A stretch of DNA of 64,000 bases from Pseudorhodobacter wandonensis. Lineage in GTDB: Bacteria; Pseudomonadota; Alphaproteobacteria; Rhodobacterales; Rhodobacteraceae. A program made the position numbers and the translations under genes. Under the pieces are notes generated by a model. The model made no database searches and was not told where the DNA came from. It was given only the letters and a program-made list of their open reading frames with translations. The stretch is from contig NZ_LGHT01000031.1 of the NCBI RefSeq assembly GCF_001202035.1, positions 1-64,000 on the forward strand, in the 5' to 3' direction. Shown piece after piece: positions 54,187 through 64,000 of this stretch (its first letter is position 1; each line of letters opens with the position of its first letter).

Positions 54187-55119
54187 ATGCCTGATGCACA
54201 CATAATTGACCAAACGGGAGAGGCGGGGTTCGGCGATTACGTCGCGCTGCTGAAGCCGCGTGTGATGTCGCTGGTGGTCTTTACGGCGCTGGTTGGTGTT
54301 CTGGTCGCGCCGGGAACGGTGCATCCGTTTGTCGCGATGACCTCGATCTTGTTTATTGCGCTGGGGGCAGGGGCCTCGGGTGCGCTGAACATGTGGTGGG
54401 ATGCCGACATCGACGTGATTATGAAGCGCACGGCCAAGCGGCCAATTCCTGCGGGCAAAGTGCAACCGAGAGAGGCGCTGGGTTTTGGCTTGGCATTGTC
54501 GGGCATTGCTGTCGTGATGCTGGCGCTGGCCGCGAACCTGCTGGCGGCGGCGCTGCTGGCCTTTACAATTTTCTTTTATGCCGTTGTCTATTCGATGTGG
54601 CTGAAACGCTCGACCCCGCAGAACATTGTGATTGGTGGGGCGGCGGGTGCCTTTCCGCCCATGATCGGCTGGGTGGCGGTAACGGGCAGCGTTTCCGTTG
54701 AAGCGGTGTTGATGTTCATGCTGATTTTCATGTGGACGCCACCGCATTTCTGGGCTTTGGCGCTGTTCATGAACGAAGATTACAGCAAGGCCGGCGTGCC
54801 GATGCTGACGGTGACGCATGGCAAGAAGGTCACGCGAAACCATATTCTGGTCTATACGATCGCCTTGGTGCCCTTTGCGATTGGCGCGGGATTTACCTCT
54901 ATCGGCGGGCCGGTGTATCTGGCGGTATCTGCCTTGCTGAACGCGGGCTTCCTTTGGGGCGCGTGGCGGATTTGGCGGCGCGATGAGGTGCAGGCCGAGG
55001 CGGATAGCTATGCCGTTGAAAAGCAGGTCTTCAAGTTCTCGCTGCTCTATCTGTTCTTGCATTTTGGCGCGTTTCTGGCTGAGGCCGCATTGAAACCCTA
55101 CGGGCTTGGAGGCTGGTAA
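54187..55119 (+). CDS. ctaB: Protoheme IX farnesyltransferase (heme O synthase) CtaB
   Basis: A 310-residue UbiA-family prenyltransferase with about nine membrane helices. The first prenyl-binding motif [15 protein letters not shown] and the second with YSKAGVPML are present. It makes heme O from heme B for the oxidase. Start 54187 matches the family; ATG 54163 is possible but has a poor ribosome site. Confidence 0.94.
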   Translation: MPDAHIIDQTGEAGFGDYVALLKPRVMSLVVFTALVGVLVAPGTVHPFVAMTSILFIALGAGASGALNMWWDADIDVIMKRTAKRPIPAGKVQPREALGFGLALSGIAVVMLALAANLLAAALLAFTIFFYAVVYSMWLKRSTPQNIVIGGAAGAFPPMIGWVAVTGSVSVEAVLMFMLIFMWTPPHFWALALFMNEDYSKAGVPMLTVTHGKKVTRNHILVYTIALVPFAIGAGFTSIGGPVYLAVSALLNAGFLWGAWRIWRRDEVQAEADSYAVEKQVFKFSLLYLFLHFGAFLAEAALKPYGLGGW

Positions 55120-55120
55120 C

Positions 55121-55300
55121 ATGGCATTTGACGTTGAACATGAGCTGCACAAGCGCCGCCTTGGGCGCAACGTGGGCCTTGGCCTTGTGTTGCTGGCCTT
55201 TGTGGCGTTGGTATTCGGCCTGACGGTGGTCAAGGTGCTAAACATGGGGGATGCCGAAGCTGCGGCATCTGCCAAGACTGTTCAGGTAGCAAAACCATGA
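55121..55300 (+). CDS. Small single-helix protein of the cta cluster (CoxF-like)
   Basis: A 59-residue protein with a basic N terminus ([11 protein letters not shown]) and one membrane helix (about 19-42). It lies between ctaB and ctaG, where alphaproteobacteria usually carry such a small gene, sometimes named coxF. It may help place or stabilise CtaG; this is not shown. GGAGG lies upstream. Its stop overlaps the ctaG start. Confidence 0.75.
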   Translation: MAFDVEHELHKRRLGRNVGLGLVLLAFVALVFGLTVVKVLNMGDAEAAASAKTVQVAKP

Positions 55301-55869
55301 CCCCGATTCAGAAAACTGCTGCACAGCTTAGCTTTGTCGCCGTGCTGATGGTCTCTTTGTCTTTTGCGGCGGTGCCGTTTTACAACTGGTTTTGCAAGGT
55401 GACGGGCTTTGCCGGCACGACGTCTGTGGCAAGCCAAGGGTCGGATGTTATTCTGGACCGGACCATGAAAATCCGCTTTGATGCCTCATTGGAACGCGGA
55501 ATGCCGTGGGAATTCAAGCCCATGCAAAACACGATGGATGTGCGGATCGGCGAAACGGGCCTTGCGTTTTATGAGGCTTATAACCCGACCGATCATGCCG
55601 TCGCAGGGCAGGCCAGCTATAACGTTACCCCCGACACAGCGGGTGGCTATTTCACCAAGATCGCCTGTTTTTGCTTTACCATGCAGGTGTTGCAACCCGG
55701 TGAGCGTGTGCAAATGCCTGTGACATTTTTCGTAGACCCCGAGATCGTCAATGATTCCGAGGGGAAATATGTTCATGAAATCACGCTATCCTACACATTT
55801 CATGAAGCAGAATTGCCGGTGGGAGAGCAAGCAGCCCTTGCCCCGACCGCACCCGAGAACGTAAACTAA
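55297..55869 (+). CDS. ctaG: Cytochrome oxidase copper chaperone CtaG (Cox11)
   Basis: A 190-residue protein with an N-terminal membrane anchor and a periplasmic domain. The copper motif CFCF (in [10 protein letters not shown]) is intact, and a third conserved Cys lies in [10 protein letters not shown]. It inserts CuB into subunit I. The start overlaps the preceding small gene (ATGA). Confidence 0.95.
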   Translation: MTPIQKTAAQLSFVAVLMVSLSFAAVPFYNWFCKVTGFAGTTSVASQGSDVILDRTMKIRFDASLERGMPWEFKPMQNTMDVRIGETGLAFYEAYNPTDHAVAGQASYNVTPDTAGGYFTKIACFCFTMQVLQPGERVQMPVTFFVDPEIVNDSEGKYVHEITLSYTFHEAELPVGEQAALAPTAPENVN

Positions 55870-55922
55870 GAAAAACCGACCTGCGCTAAGCGCGGCGTAC
55901 CTAAAACGAGGGAACGACAACC

Positions 55923-56723
55923 ATGGCCCACGCCAAGAACCACGACTACCACATTCTGCCGCCATCTATCTGGCCATTCATGGGCGCTGCGGGCGCGTTT
56001 ATCATGCTGTTCGGTGCGGTGCTTTGGATGCATGGCTCGGCCCCATGGATGGGGCTGATCGGCTTTGCCATGGTGCTGTATGTTATGTTCGCGTGGTGGT
56101 CCGAGGTGGTGCATGAGGCCATTGTTGGCGACCATACGCCTGTGGTGCGGATTGGTCTGCGCTATGGTTTCATCATGTTCATCATGTCCGAGGTCATGTT
56201 CTTTTCGGCTTGGTTCTGGTCGTTCTTCAAGCATGCGATGTACCCGATGGGCCCGCTGTCGCCTGCTGTTGATGGCGTTTGGCCACCAGCCGGGATTGAA
56301 ACCTTTGACCCATGGCACTTGCCGCTGATCAACACCTTGATTTTGCTGTGCTCTGGCGCGGCTGCAACTTGGGCGCACCATGCGCTGGTCGAAGAAAACA
56401 ACCGCAAAGACATCAAAAGCGGCCTGATCTTGGCTGTTATTTTGGGCGCGTTCTTTACCGTGTTGCAGGCCTATGAATATTCCCACGCGGCCTTTGGTTT
56501 CGCTGGCAATATCTATGGCGCGAACTTCTTTATGGCGACCGGCTTTCACGGCTTTCACGTGTTGATCGGTACGATCTTTTTGTTGGTCTGCCTGATCCGT
56601 GTTTACAAAGGGCACTTTACACCCGAGCAGCATATCGGCTTTGAAGCCGCCGCTTGGTACTGGCACTTTGTTGATGTGGTGTGGTTGTTCTTGTTTGCCG
56701 CAGTATACGTTTGGGGCCAATGA
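55923..56723 (+). CDS. ctaE: Cytochrome c oxidase subunit III CtaE
   Basis: A 266-residue, seven-helix subunit of the aa3 oxidase. The motifs [25 protein letters not shown] and [12 protein letters not shown] are typical. It stabilises the proton-pumping core. It lies 53 bases after ctaG; a hairpin terminator follows. Confidence 0.95.
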   Translation: MAHAKNHDYHILPPSIWPFMGAAGAFIMLFGAVLWMHGSAPWMGLIGFAMVLYVMFAWWSEVVHEAIVGDHTPVVRIGLRYGFIMFIMSEVMFFSAWFWSFFKHAMYPMGPLSPAVDGVWPPAGIETFDPWHLPLINTLILLCSGAAATWAHHALVEENNRKDIKSGLILAVILGAFFTVLQAYEYSHAAFGFAGNIYGANFFMATGFHGFHVLIGTIFLLVCLIRVYKGHFTPEQHIGFEAAAWYWHFVDVVWLFLFAAVYVWGQ

Positions 56724-56748
56724 TCCCTAGTCGACGGGCATGAAAAGA

Positions 56749-56777
56749 GAGGCGCGGGCCGAAAGGGCCGCGCCTTT
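56749..56777 (+). terminator. Terminator after ctaE
   Basis: AGGCGCGG pairs with CCGCGCCT around a GC-rich loop, followed by a short T run. It lies between ctaE and the SURF1 gene. Confidence 0.65.
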
Positions 56778-56804
56778 GGCATTAAAGCAAGTGAGACAGG
56801 TTTG

Positions 56805-57476
56805 ATGATGCGGCGGATGATTGTGCCTTTGCTGTTTGGCGTCTTTGGAATCGCGGTTCTGGTGTCGCTAGGCGTTTGGCAATTGCAGCGATTGGCATGG
56901 AAAGAGACGGTTCTGGCCGAGATGGATGCGCGGATTGGTGCAGCACCTGTGGCCTTGCCTGCGGCGCCTGATGCGGTGATTGATAAATACTTGCCGGTAA
57001 AGGCATCGGGGGCGCTAACCGGTGAAGAGCTGGACGTTCTGGTCAGCCGCAAGGATTTCGGGGCGGGGTATCGCGTGATTTCGGTCCTTGAGACTGACAC
57101 GGGCCGTCGCGTGTTGGTGGATCGCGGGTTCTTGGTAGATGACGCACGCGGGGTCCCGCGCGAAGTGCGGGCGTTGGAGGTTGAGGGCAATCTGGTTTGG
57201 CCTGATGAGGTTGACAGCTATACCCCGCCGCCGGACCCCCGCTCCGGGGTTTGGTTTGCCCGCGACCTGTCGGCGATGGCCGCAGCGCTGAAAGCCGAGC
57301 CACTGCTGATTGTTGCCAAATCGGAAACAGGTGATGGAATCGAACCGATGCCGGTGGATAGCTCGGCGGTTACGAATGATCATTTAAACTATGCGATTAC
57401 GTGGTTTTTGCTTGCGCTGGTCTGGGCGGGGATGACAGGCCTGCTTCTGTGGCGTATGAGGCGGAACGCGGAATAG
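56805..57476 (+). CDS. SURF1-family oxidase assembly factor
   Basis: A 223-residue protein with a membrane helix at each end (about 4-24 and 195-216), the SURF1 layout. The first helix ends in GVWQLQRLAWK, the second is preceded by NDHLNYAITWF; both are family motifs. It helps deliver heme A to subunit I. The start is ATG 56805, though ATG 56808 is possible. It closes the cta cluster. Confidence 0.92.
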   Translation: MMRRMIVPLLFGVFGIAVLVSLGVWQLQRLAWKETVLAEMDARIGAAPVALPAAPDAVIDKYLPVKASGALTGEELDVLVSRKDFGAGYRVISVLETDTGRRVLVDRGFLVDDARGVPREVRALEVEGNLVWPDEVDSYTPPPDPRSGVWFARDLSAMAAALKAEPLLIVAKSETGDGIEPMPVDSSAVTNDHLNYAITWFLLALVWAGMTGLLLWRMRRNAE

Positions 57477-57488
57477 GGAGTCATTGCA

Positions 57489-58874
57489 ATGCGGTATATC
57501 TCAACCCGGGGGCAGGCCCCTGTTTTAAGCTTTTCGGAAGCGATGATGACCGGGCTTGCGCGTGACGGTGGGCTGTATGTGCCGGAAACCGTACCGGTCA
57601 TGGACAAGGCCGATATCGCGGCATTGGCGGGGCTGCCCTATGAAGAGGTGGCATTTCGGGTGATGTGGCCGTTTTTGGGTGACACCTTTGCCGAGGATGA
57701 ATTTCGCAACCTGATCGCCAAGGCCTATGCCGGTTTTGGCCATGAGGCGCGGGCGCCTTTGGTGCAGTTGGGGCCCAATCATTTCTTGCTAGAGCTGTTT
57801 CACGGCCCGACCTTGGCGTTCAAAGATTTCGCGATGCAGTTGATCGGCCAGATGATGCAGGCCGCCTTGGCCAAATCGGGTGAGCGGATCACGATTGTCG
57901 GTGCGACCTCGGGCGATACCGGGTCGGCCGCGATGGAGGCGTTTCGCGGGTTGTCGAATGTGGATGTGTTTATCCTTTATCCGCATGGTCGGGTGTCTGA
58001 GGTGCAGCGCCGTCAGATGACCACGCCGGTTGAGGCAAACGTGCGCGCGATTGCGATGGATGGCGATTTTGACGATTGTCAGGCCCGCGTTAAAGATATG
58101 TTCAATGATTTGGCATTCCGTGACGGGGTGCGTCTGGCTGGGGTAAACAGTATCAACTGGGCGCGGGTTTTGGCGCAGGTTGTGTATTATTTCAGCTCGG
58201 CGATCAGCCTAGGTGCGCCGCATCGCAAAGTTAGCTTTACGGTGCCAACTGGGAACTTCGGCGATATTTTCGCGGGCTATATCGCGCGGCAGATGGGTTT
58301 GCCGATTGAGCAATTGGTGATTGCGACGAACCAGAACGACATTCTGGACCGTGCAATGAAAACGGGTGCCTATAAGACCGACGGGGTGAAGCCGTCGATC
58401 AGCCCGTCGATGGATATTCAGGTCTCGTCGAACTTTGAGCGGGTGTTGTTTGATGCCTATGGCCGCGATGGCGCGGCTGTTTCGGCCTTGATGGCCGAGC
58501 TGAAGGCTGGCGGGTTTACGATTTCGCAAGGGGCGCTGGAATTGTTGCGCGAGCAGTTTGCTTCGGGGCGCTGCGATGAGGATGAAACCCGCGCGACGAT
58601 TCGCAGTGCCTTTGCTGCAACGGGCGAGGTGCTTTGCCCGCATTCGGCGGTCGGGGTTAAGGTAGCGGCCGAGCATCTGGGGGCGACCCCGATGATTACC
58701 CTTGCCACGGCGCATCCGGCAAAATTCCCCGATGCGGTTGAGGCGGCTATGGGCAAACGGCCCTGCTTGCCCGTGCGGATGGCCGATTTGTTTGACCGGG
58801 ATGAACGTGTGACGCGCTTGCCAAATGATCTTGCTGCGCTTCAGGCGCATATCCGCGAAGGGATTGCCAATTGA
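57489..58874 (+). CDS. thrC: Threonine synthase ThrC
   Basis: A 461-residue PLP enzyme. The PLP lysine is in LAFKDFAMQ and the phosphate loop is GATSGDTGSAA. It makes threonine from O-phosphohomoserine. GGGAG lies upstream. It is 12 bases after SURF1, and the stop overlaps the next start, so it heads or continues an operon with the M16 peptidase and acetyltransferase genes. Confidence 0.95.
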   Translation: MRYISTRGQAPVLSFSEAMMTGLARDGGLYVPETVPVMDKADIAALAGLPYEEVAFRVMWPFLGDTFAEDEFRNLIAKAYAGFGHEARAPLVQLGPNHFLLELFHGPTLAFKDFAMQLIGQMMQAALAKSGERITIVGATSGDTGSAAMEAFRGLSNVDVFILYPHGRVSEVQRRQMTTPVEANVRAIAMDGDFDDCQARVKDMFNDLAFRDGVRLAGVNSINWARVLAQVVYYFSSAISLGAPHRKVSFTVPTGNFGDIFAGYIARQMGLPIEQLVIATNQNDILDRAMKTGAYKTDGVKPSISPSMDIQVSSNFERVLFDAYGRDGAAVSALMAELKAGGFTISQGALELLREQFASGRCDEDETRATIRSAFAATGEVLCPHSAVGVKVAAEHLGATPMITLATAHPAKFPDAVEAAMGKRPCLPVRMADLFDRDERVTRLPNDLAALQAHIREGIAN

Positions 58875-60130
58875 CCAGCCGCCTGACGACCTTGCCAAAC
58901 GGGTTTCGCATTGTGACCGAAGCGATGCCCGGCCTGCAATCTGCCAGTGTCGGCATCTGGATTACAGCAGGCGGCCGGCATGAGCTGGCCGAGGAAAACG
59001 GCATTGCGCATTTTCTGGAGCATATGGCGTTCAAGGGAACCGAAAAGCGTAGCAGCTTGCAGATTGCCGAGGAAATTGAGGATGTTGGCGGGTTTATAAA
59101 CGCCTATACCAGCCGCGAAATGACGGCCTATTACGCGCGCGTGCTGAAAGATGACGTGGCGCTGGCGCTGGATGTCATCGGCGATATCGTGTTGAATCCG
59201 GTTTTTGACCCCAAAGAGATTGAGATCGAACGCCATGTGATTTTGCAGGAAATCGGGCAGGCGTTGGATACGCCGGATGATATCGTTTTCGACTGGCTGC
59301 AAGAAGCCTGCTACCCTGACCAACCCTTTGGCCGCACGATTTTGGGGCCAGCCGAACGGGTTTCCAGCTTTAGCCGCGCTGATTTGACCGACTTTGTCGC
59401 CAAGCATTACAGCCCCGACCGGATGATCCTTTCGGCTGCAGGTGCGGTGGACCATGACGCGATTGTCGCACAGGCTGAAGCGTTGTTTGGTGGCCAAAAG
59501 GCGGTGGGCGGCGGGCTTATTCAACCGGCACAGTTCAAGGGGGCCGAGCGGCGGGAAAACAAGGCGCTAGAGCAAGTGCATTTCGCGCTGGCCTTTGACG
59601 CGCCGGGGTATCGCTCGCCCGATGTCTATACCGCGCAGATTTATGCGATGGCATTGGGGGGCGGCATGTCGAGCCGGTTGTTCCAAAAGGTGCGTGAAGA
59701 ACGTGGGCTTTGCTATTCGATTTTTGCGCAATCGGGCGCCTATGAAGATGCCGGCCAGATTACGATCTATGCGGGCACGTCCGAGGAAGAAATCAGCGAT
59801 CTGACCGCAATCACTTTGGATGAATTGAAACGCGCCAGCAGTGATATGTCCGAGGCCGAGGTGGCCCGCGCAAGGGTGCAGTTGAAGGCAGGTTTGCTGA
59901 TGGGGTTGGAAAGCCCGTCAAGCCGTGCCGAGCGGCTTGCGCGCTTGCTGGCGATTTGGGGCCGCGTGCCGACACCCGAGGAAGCGGTTGAAAAGATTGA
60001 CGCTGTGACCACCGCTGATGTGCGCCGCTATGCGGGCGAGATGATCGGGGCAGACGTGGCTTTGGCGCTGTATGGTCCCGTTGGCAATGCGCCGGGGCTA
60101 GAGGAGATCAAGCGCGGGCTTGCTCTTTGA
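58871..60130 (+). CDS. M16-family zinc peptidase (processing-peptidase-like)
   Basis: A 419-residue pitrilysin-family protein. The inverted zinc motif HFLEHMAFKG (HxxEH, about 51-55) is intact, and a downstream Glu in EIEIERHVILQE supplies the third ligand. The C-terminal half is the usual inactive repeat, with GGGMSSRLFQ. Length and motif match the mitochondrial-processing-peptidase-like proteins of alphaproteobacteria. Start is TTG 58871, overlapping the thrC stop as TTGA. Confidence 0.9.
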   Translation: MTSRLTTLPNGFRIVTEAMPGLQSASVGIWITAGGRHELAEENGIAHFLEHMAFKGTEKRSSLQIAEEIEDVGGFINAYTSREMTAYYARVLKDDVALALDVIGDIVLNPVFDPKEIEIERHVILQEIGQALDTPDDIVFDWLQEACYPDQPFGRTILGPAERVSSFSRADLTDFVAKHYSPDRMILSAAGAVDHDAIVAQAEALFGGQKAVGGGLIQPAQFKGAERRENKALEQVHFALAFDAPGYRSPDVYTAQIYAMALGGGMSSRLFQKVREERGLCYSIFAQSGAYEDAGQITIYAGTSEEEISDLTAITLDELKRASSDMSEAEVARARVQLKAGLLMGLESPSSRAERLARLLAIWGRVPTPEEAVEKIDAVTTADVRRYAGEMIGADVALALYGPVGNAPGLEEIKRGLAL

Positions 60131-60717
60131 TGTTCGGCTTTCGACGCAAGATTCGCATTGAAACAGAGCGGATGACACTACGCCTGCCTGGCCACAGTGA
60201 CTGGAATGCCTGGTCTGACCTGCGCGCGGAAAGTGCGGCGTTCCTGACCCCGTGGGAGCCGGATTGGGCACATGACCATTTGTCGCGCCGGTCCTTTACC
60301 AACCGTGTGTACTGGGCGGCGCGGGCGCAAACGCAAGGGACGGCCCTGCCGATGCTGCTGGAGCGCCGCGAGGATGGGGCGCTTTTGGGCGCGATCACGC
60401 TGGATAACATTCGCCGCGGGCCAGCACAGGCTGCGACAATTGGCTATTGGATCGGCCAGCCCTTTGCGCGGCATGGCTATATGCGCGAAGCATTGTTGGC
60501 GATGGTGCACCATGCCTTTGCCCATCTTGATCTAAGCCGTGTCGAGGCTGCGTGCCTGCCCGAAAACAGCGCCTCGCGCGGGGTTTTGGAAAAGACCGGC
60601 TTTAAATACGAAGGCGTGGCGCAAAGTTATTTGCAAATCTCGGGGCGGTGGCGAACCCATGTGCTTTATGCCAATTTGCGCAATGACCGACGGGGGCGCA
60701 CAACTGCGGGGTTGTAA
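60130..60717 (+). CDS. GNAT acetyltransferase, RimJ-like
   Basis: A 195-residue GNAT-fold protein. The acetyl-CoA region IGYWIGQPFARHGYMREAL (about 98-116) and the PENSASRGVLEKTGF motif point to the RimJ/RimL group, which acetylates the N termini of ribosomal proteins. Substrate unproven. Start ATG 60130 overlaps the peptidase stop. Confidence 0.88.
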   Translation: MFGFRRKIRIETERMTLRLPGHSDWNAWSDLRAESAAFLTPWEPDWAHDHLSRRSFTNRVYWAARAQTQGTALPMLLERREDGALLGAITLDNIRRGPAQAATIGYWIGQPFARHGYMREALLAMVHHAFAHLDLSRVEAACLPENSASRGVLEKTGFKYEGVAQSYLQISGRWRTHVLYANLRNDRRGRTTAGL

Positions 60718-60765
60718 CTTGCAAGGCTTTTCCTGCCTTATCAGTGGTTCATACAGGAGTTGACT

Positions 60766-62184
60766 ATGCTGAACCCCGCCGATCCTGCATTTATGGACGC
60801 ATTGGCTGCGCAGCTGCCAAAAGATACGATCGGTCCGGCTGAGCCGAGATATCTGGTCGATCCGCGCGGGCGCGTAGGTGGCCATGCGGGCGGCGTGGCG
60901 CGGCCACGTACAGTGCAGGACGTGTCCTTGATCGTCAAAGCATGTAACGCGGCGCGGGTTGGCGTGGTGCCGTTTGGCGGTGGCACGGGCCTGGTGCTGG
61001 GGCAGGTGATGGACGCGGGGCCGTTGCCTTTGGTTTTATCGCTGGAACGGATGCGGGCGGTGCGTAGTGTGCATCCTGCCGAAAATGTGATTGTGGTTGA
61101 GGCAGGTGCGACTTTGGCCGAAGTCCAAGCTGCGGCCGACGCTGTTGGCCGGCTGTTTCCGCTGTCGCTGGCCAGTCAGGGTACGGCGCGGATCGGCGGA
61201 AACCTGTCAACCAATGCGGGCGGCGTGAATGTGCTGCGCTATGGCAACACGCGCGATCTGTGCCTTGGCCTAGAGGCGGTGCTGCCGGATGGCAGCATTT
61301 GGCATGGGTTAAAGCGGTTGCGCAAAGACAATACCGGCTATGACCTGCGCAATCTTTTGGTGGGGGCCGAAGGCACGCTGGGGGTTATCACAGCGGCAAG
61401 CCTGAAGCTGGCGCCAATCCCGGCGGCGATGGGAACGGCGCTGATGGTGCTGCCAAGCCCCGCAGCCGCGCTCGAGCTGTTGGCACTGGCTCAGTCGCGC
61501 CTGGGGGGGCTGGTCTCGGCCTTTGAACTGATTTCGGGAATGGGGCTGGCCTTTCTGGCCGAAACCATGCCAAATCAACGCCAACCCTTTGATCTGGCGC
61601 CGGAATGGATGGTGTTGATTGATGTCGGATTGCCCGACGGTTTGAACCCTGATGAGGCGTTGGAAGGCCTGTTTGCGGCGGCGTTTGCCGCGGACTTGGT
61701 GCAAGACGGGCTTATCGCGCAATCGCAGGCGCAAAGGGCCGATTTTTGGTCCGTGCGCGAAAACATCCCCGAGGCCAACCGCCGCATCGGGTCAATCTCA
61801 AGCCATGATATCGCCCTGCCTCTGGGCGAGATTGCTGATTTTATTGCAGAGGCTGGCCCCGCGCTGGCCAGCTTGGGCGATTGGCGGATCAATTGCTTTG
61901 GCCATCTGGGCGACGGCAATTTGCACTACAATGTCTTTCCCCCGCTGGGCCATTCGCGTGATCCCTATATGGCGCAAGCCAAAGCGATCAAGACCATCGT
62001 ACATGACATGGCGCATGCTCGTGGCGGCTCGGTCAGCGCCGAACATGGTATCGGGCGGCTAAAGGTCGACGATCTTGAAACATATGGCGATCCCGCAAAA
62101 CGGGCAGCGATGCGCGCGATCAAAGCAGCGCTTGATCCGAACGGAATTATGAACCCCGGCGCAGTTTTGCGAACAACCGGCTGA
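60766..62184 (+). CDS. FAD-linked 2-hydroxyacid dehydrogenase (D-lactate/D-2-hydroxyglutarate/glycolate type)
   Basis: A 472-residue protein. An N-terminal FAD-binding PCMH domain (VPFGGGTGLVLGQV, about 66-79; GGNLSTNAGGVNVLRYG) is followed by the FAD-oxidase C domain with FGHLGDGNLHYNV and SAEHGIGRLK. Family members oxidise D-lactate, D-2-hydroxyglutarate or glycolate; the substrate is undecided. ATG 60766 has AGGAG 7 bases upstream. It stands alone, 48 bases after the acetyltransferase gene. Confidence 0.88.
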   Translation: MLNPADPAFMDALAAQLPKDTIGPAEPRYLVDPRGRVGGHAGGVARPRTVQDVSLIVKACNAARVGVVPFGGGTGLVLGQVMDAGPLPLVLSLERMRAVRSVHPAENVIVVEAGATLAEVQAAADAVGRLFPLSLASQGTARIGGNLSTNAGGVNVLRYGNTRDLCLGLEAVLPDGSIWHGLKRLRKDNTGYDLRNLLVGAEGTLGVITAASLKLAPIPAAMGTALMVLPSPAAALELLALAQSRLGGLVSAFELISGMGLAFLAETMPNQRQPFDLAPEWMVLIDVGLPDGLNPDEALEGLFAAAFAADLVQDGLIAQSQAQRADFWSVRENIPEANRRIGSISSHDIALPLGEIADFIAEAGPALASLGDWRINCFGHLGDGNLHYNVFPPLGHSRDPYMAQAKAIKTIVHDMAHARGGSVSAEHGIGRLKVDDLETYGDPAKRAAMRAIKAALDPNGIMNPGAVLRTTG

Positions 62185-62409
62185 TTTCATCTTGGTTCAA
62201 ATACCTAAGTCCGTCAGCAGTCCCACGACCGCAGGCGCAGGACACGTCCTAAAAGTGGCGTACCTACCCGCGCATGAAAATGCCCTGCCGGGGTGTACCG
62301 GCAGGGCTGGGGTTGGGGTTAGGTGGTCACGTGTTTTGCAAGCAGCGACCAGTTTCCCGGTTCCTTATGTCTAATGTGATTCCCTTACCAAAGGATTACC
62401 GGATTGTGC
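62185..62409. other. Intergenic region with terminator and dispersed motif
   Basis: No gene seen. It begins with the intergenic motif TTTCATCTTGG, two bases, then CAAATACCT (62185-62206), shared with 33754-33775. The apt terminator lies in the middle (62277-62307). Confidence 0.5.
62277..62307 (-). terminator. apt terminator
   Basis: GCCCTGCCGG (62282-62291) and CCGGCAGGGC (62298-62307) form a perfect 10-bp stem; on the minus strand ATTTT follows. Confidence 0.75.
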
Positions 62410-62943
62410 TTATTTCCCGCCAAAGGAACACAGCGCATGTACGTCCATGCCCATTTTCTCAAGCTTGGTACGTCCGCCCAGATCTGGCAAATCGACAATA
62501 AAGGCGCAGCCGATTACCTCGGCCCCCAGACGTTCGATCAGCTTGATTCCAGCTTCGGCCGTGCCGCCGGTGGCCAGCAAGTCATCGACCAGCAGCACCT
62601 TTTCACAGGGTTTGAAGGCATCATCATGTACCTCGACCACGGCCTGGCCATATTCCAGCGTATAGTCCTGGCTGATGGTGCGGCCAGGCAGCTTGCCTTG
62701 TTTGCGGATCGGCACAAAACCGGTCGATAATTGATGCGCGATAGCACCACCAAGGATAAAGCCCCGCGCCTCAAGTCCGGTCACCTTGTCAATCTGCGTA
62801 CCGGCATAAGGTGCCAGCAGTTGGTCAATCGCCATGCGAAAGCCGCGCGGGTGGGCAAAAAGCGTGGTCACATCGCGAAACATGATACCTTTATGCGGAA
62901 AGTCATTGATGGTGCGGATATAGTCTTTGACGGCTTTGGTCAT
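62410..62943 (-). CDS. apt: Adenine phosphoribosyltransferase Apt
   Basis: A 177-residue type I phosphoribosyltransferase. The PRPP motif [14 protein letters not shown] and the N-terminal [13 protein letters not shown] are intact. It joins adenine and PRPP to AMP. It lies 28 bases after mtnP on the same strand, so adenine released by MtnP is salvaged by the next enzyme. Start ATG 62943 matches the family. Confidence 0.95.
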   Translation of the reverse strand: MTKAVKDYIRTINDFPHKGIMFRDVTTLFAHPRGFRMAIDQLLAPYAGTQIDKVTGLEARGFILGGAIAHQLSTGFVPIRKQGKLPGRTISQDYTLEYGQAVVEVHDDAFKPCEKVLLVDDLLATGGTAEAGIKLIERLGAEVIGCAFIVDLPDLGGRTKLEKMGMDVHALCSFGGK

Positions 62944-62971
62944 GATTGGCCTTTGTTGCACGGAATTCGGA

Positions 62972-63835
62972 TCAAAGAACGCGGCCTGCGACGGCATCAA
63001 GTTTGGCCAACAGGTCGGGGTCGCGGGCTGAGGGCGCGGTCATGATCGCATGGTCAAGCGCACGGTCACAGCCGTGCAGGCATGCTGCGCGCGCCGCGCC
63101 CAGCAATGCAGGAAGCCCCGCGATCATTGCTTTGGCTTGGCCGGAATTGGCGGTCAGCGTGGCGATCACCTGCGCCACATCCACCGCGCCATGGCTTTCA
63201 TGCCAGCAATCATAGTCAGTGACCATTGCCACGCTGGCGTAGCACAGCTCGGCCTCGCGTGCGAGTTTGGCCTCGGGCATGTTGGTCATGCCGATCACGT
63301 CTGCGCCCCACTCTCGGTAGAGTTTCGATTCGGCCAGCGTGGAAAACTGTGGCCCCTCCATCGCCAGATAGGTGCCGCCCTGATGCACGCGCACGCCGGT
63401 CGCCGCTTGGGCGCAGGCTGTGGACAGGCGCGGGCAGGTGGGGTGGGCTACCGATACATGTGCCACGCAACCCGTTCCAAAGAAAGACTTTTCCCGCGCG
63501 AATGTGCGGTCGATGAACTGATCGACGATCACAAAGTCGCCCGGCGCGTAATCTTCGCGCAGCGACCCGCAGGCGGAAACCGAAATAACATCGGTGCAAC
63601 CCAGGCGTTTGAGCGCGTCGATATTGGCGCGATATGGCACATCGGTGGGCGACAGCCGGTGGCCGCGGCCGTGGCTGGGCAAAAACGCCATCTGAACGCC
63701 GCCCAACCGGCCCGTCAGAACCTGATCAGACGGTTGGCCCCAAGGCGTTTCAACCTTGACCCAAGATGCGTCTTCCAATCCGTCGATTTCATATAGGCCC
63801 GAGCCGCCGATCACACCGATCATCGTTTTCATCAT
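62972..63835 (-). CDS. mtnP: 5'-methylthioadenosine phosphorylase MtnP
   Basis: A 287-residue PNP-family enzyme, close to the usual 290. The phosphate-binding [12 protein letters not shown], the [18 protein letters not shown] stretch and the substrate loop [17 protein letters not shown] are present. It splits methylthioadenosine to adenine and methylthioribose 1-phosphate. Either of two adjacent ATGs (63835, 63832) may be used; AAGG precedes the first. It heads a two-gene unit with apt. Confidence 0.93.
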   Translation of the reverse strand: MMKTMIGVIGGSGLYEIDGLEDASWVKVETPWGQPSDQVLTGRLGGVQMAFLPSHGRGHRLSPTDVPYRANIDALKRLGCTDVISVSACGSLREDYAPGDFVIVDQFIDRTFAREKSFFGTGCVAHVSVAHPTCPRLSTACAQAATGVRVHQGGTYLAMEGPQFSTLAESKLYREWGADVIGMTNMPEAKLAREAELCYASVAMVTDYDCWHESHGAVDVAQVIATLTANSGQAKAMIAGLPALLGAARAACLHGCDRALDHAIMTAPSARDPDLLAKLDAVAGRVL

Positions 63836-64000
63836 ATTAACCTTGGCTGGCCAAACTGCATTGATTGACAGGTTAGTCGCCAAGTGACGGGCGGGAAAGG
63901 GCAAAAAAACCGGTTGCGCAACAGAAAGGATTAGGGTTTGCATGCAAAGCCCCAAAGCAGTTTTGGGCACCAAAGGCGGAGGGTGCAGGTTTGTACCGGC
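63836..64000. other. Region upstream of mtnP at window edge
   Basis: No gene seen. It must carry the mtnP promoter. A perfect 12-bp palindrome, TTTGCATGCAAA, lies at 63937-63948. Confidence 0.4.

Noticed and set aside
63836-63973. N-terminal extension of mtnP
   Set aside because: The family starts at [12 protein letters not shown]-type sequence and AAGG lies just before that ATG.

Overview
The window (about 60% G+C by eye) reads as chromosomal DNA of an alphaproteobacterium of the Rhodobacteraceae/Roseobacter type. Four things point there: an MntR-MntH pair, a BioMNY biotin transporter of the Rhodobacter type, a ctaC-ctaB-small protein-ctaG-ctaE-SURF1 oxidase block, and a separate Lrp-type PutR next to a PutA that lacks its own DNA-binding domain. 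The species cannot be named from this sequence alone.

Region 1-5.9 kb looks like the end of an accessory island abutting the 3' end of a tRNA-Ser(CGA) gene. It holds an unknown gene fragment, a gene with a zinc-knuckle-like Cys/His motif behind palindromic promoter DNA, an Mrr-type nuclease with an N-terminal reader-like domain, and an MmeI-like fused restriction-modification enzyme. The two enzymes overlap and form one operon. Region 6-10.5 kb is housekeeping: a periplasmic DUF2059-like protein, manganese uptake (mntR, mntH) and a MATE exporter.

Region 10.7-24.7 kb is a divergent galactoside utilisation locus. An ABC importer brings in sugar. A GH2 beta-galactosidase and a GH36 alpha-galactosidase release galactose. 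Galactose dehydrogenase, an SMP-30 lactonase, DgoD, DgoK and DgoA then carry galactose oxidatively to pyruvate and glyceraldehyde 3-phosphate (De Ley-Doudoroff route). An IclR regulator and operator-like repeats sit between the two arms.

Region 24.7-31.5 kb holds metR/metF, a rhomboid protease and putA/putR. Region 31.5-37.4 kb is a run of minus-strand genes: bioM, bioN, bioY, a methyltransferase, an inositol-monophosphatase-family enzyme, a short acyl-CoA ligase-like protein and a thiolase-like protein that lacks the second catalytic cysteine. The ligase and thiolase near a biotin transporter recall the Bacillus yhfS-yhfT-yhfU cluster. Region 37.5-42.4 kb holds a lipoprotein, gabT, a conserved unknown gene, an aspartate aminotransferase, an XRE regulator fused by overlap to sdhE, and an LdtR-like MarR regulator. 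Region 42.4-47 kb has capsule genes kpsC, a Wza/KpsD-type exporter and kpsS, without their membrane transporter.

Region 47.2-50.9 kb is the riboflavin operon (ribE, an unknown gene, a ribBA-like gene with a degenerate GTP cyclohydrolase half, ribH) running into nusB. Region 51-57.5 kb holds tldD and the cytochrome aa3 oxidase genes. The right end holds thrC, an M16 peptidase, a RimJ-like acetyltransferase, an FAD-linked dehydrogenase, and apt with mtnP for methylthioadenosine salvage. No CRISPR array, insertion sequence, integrase or rRNA was seen.
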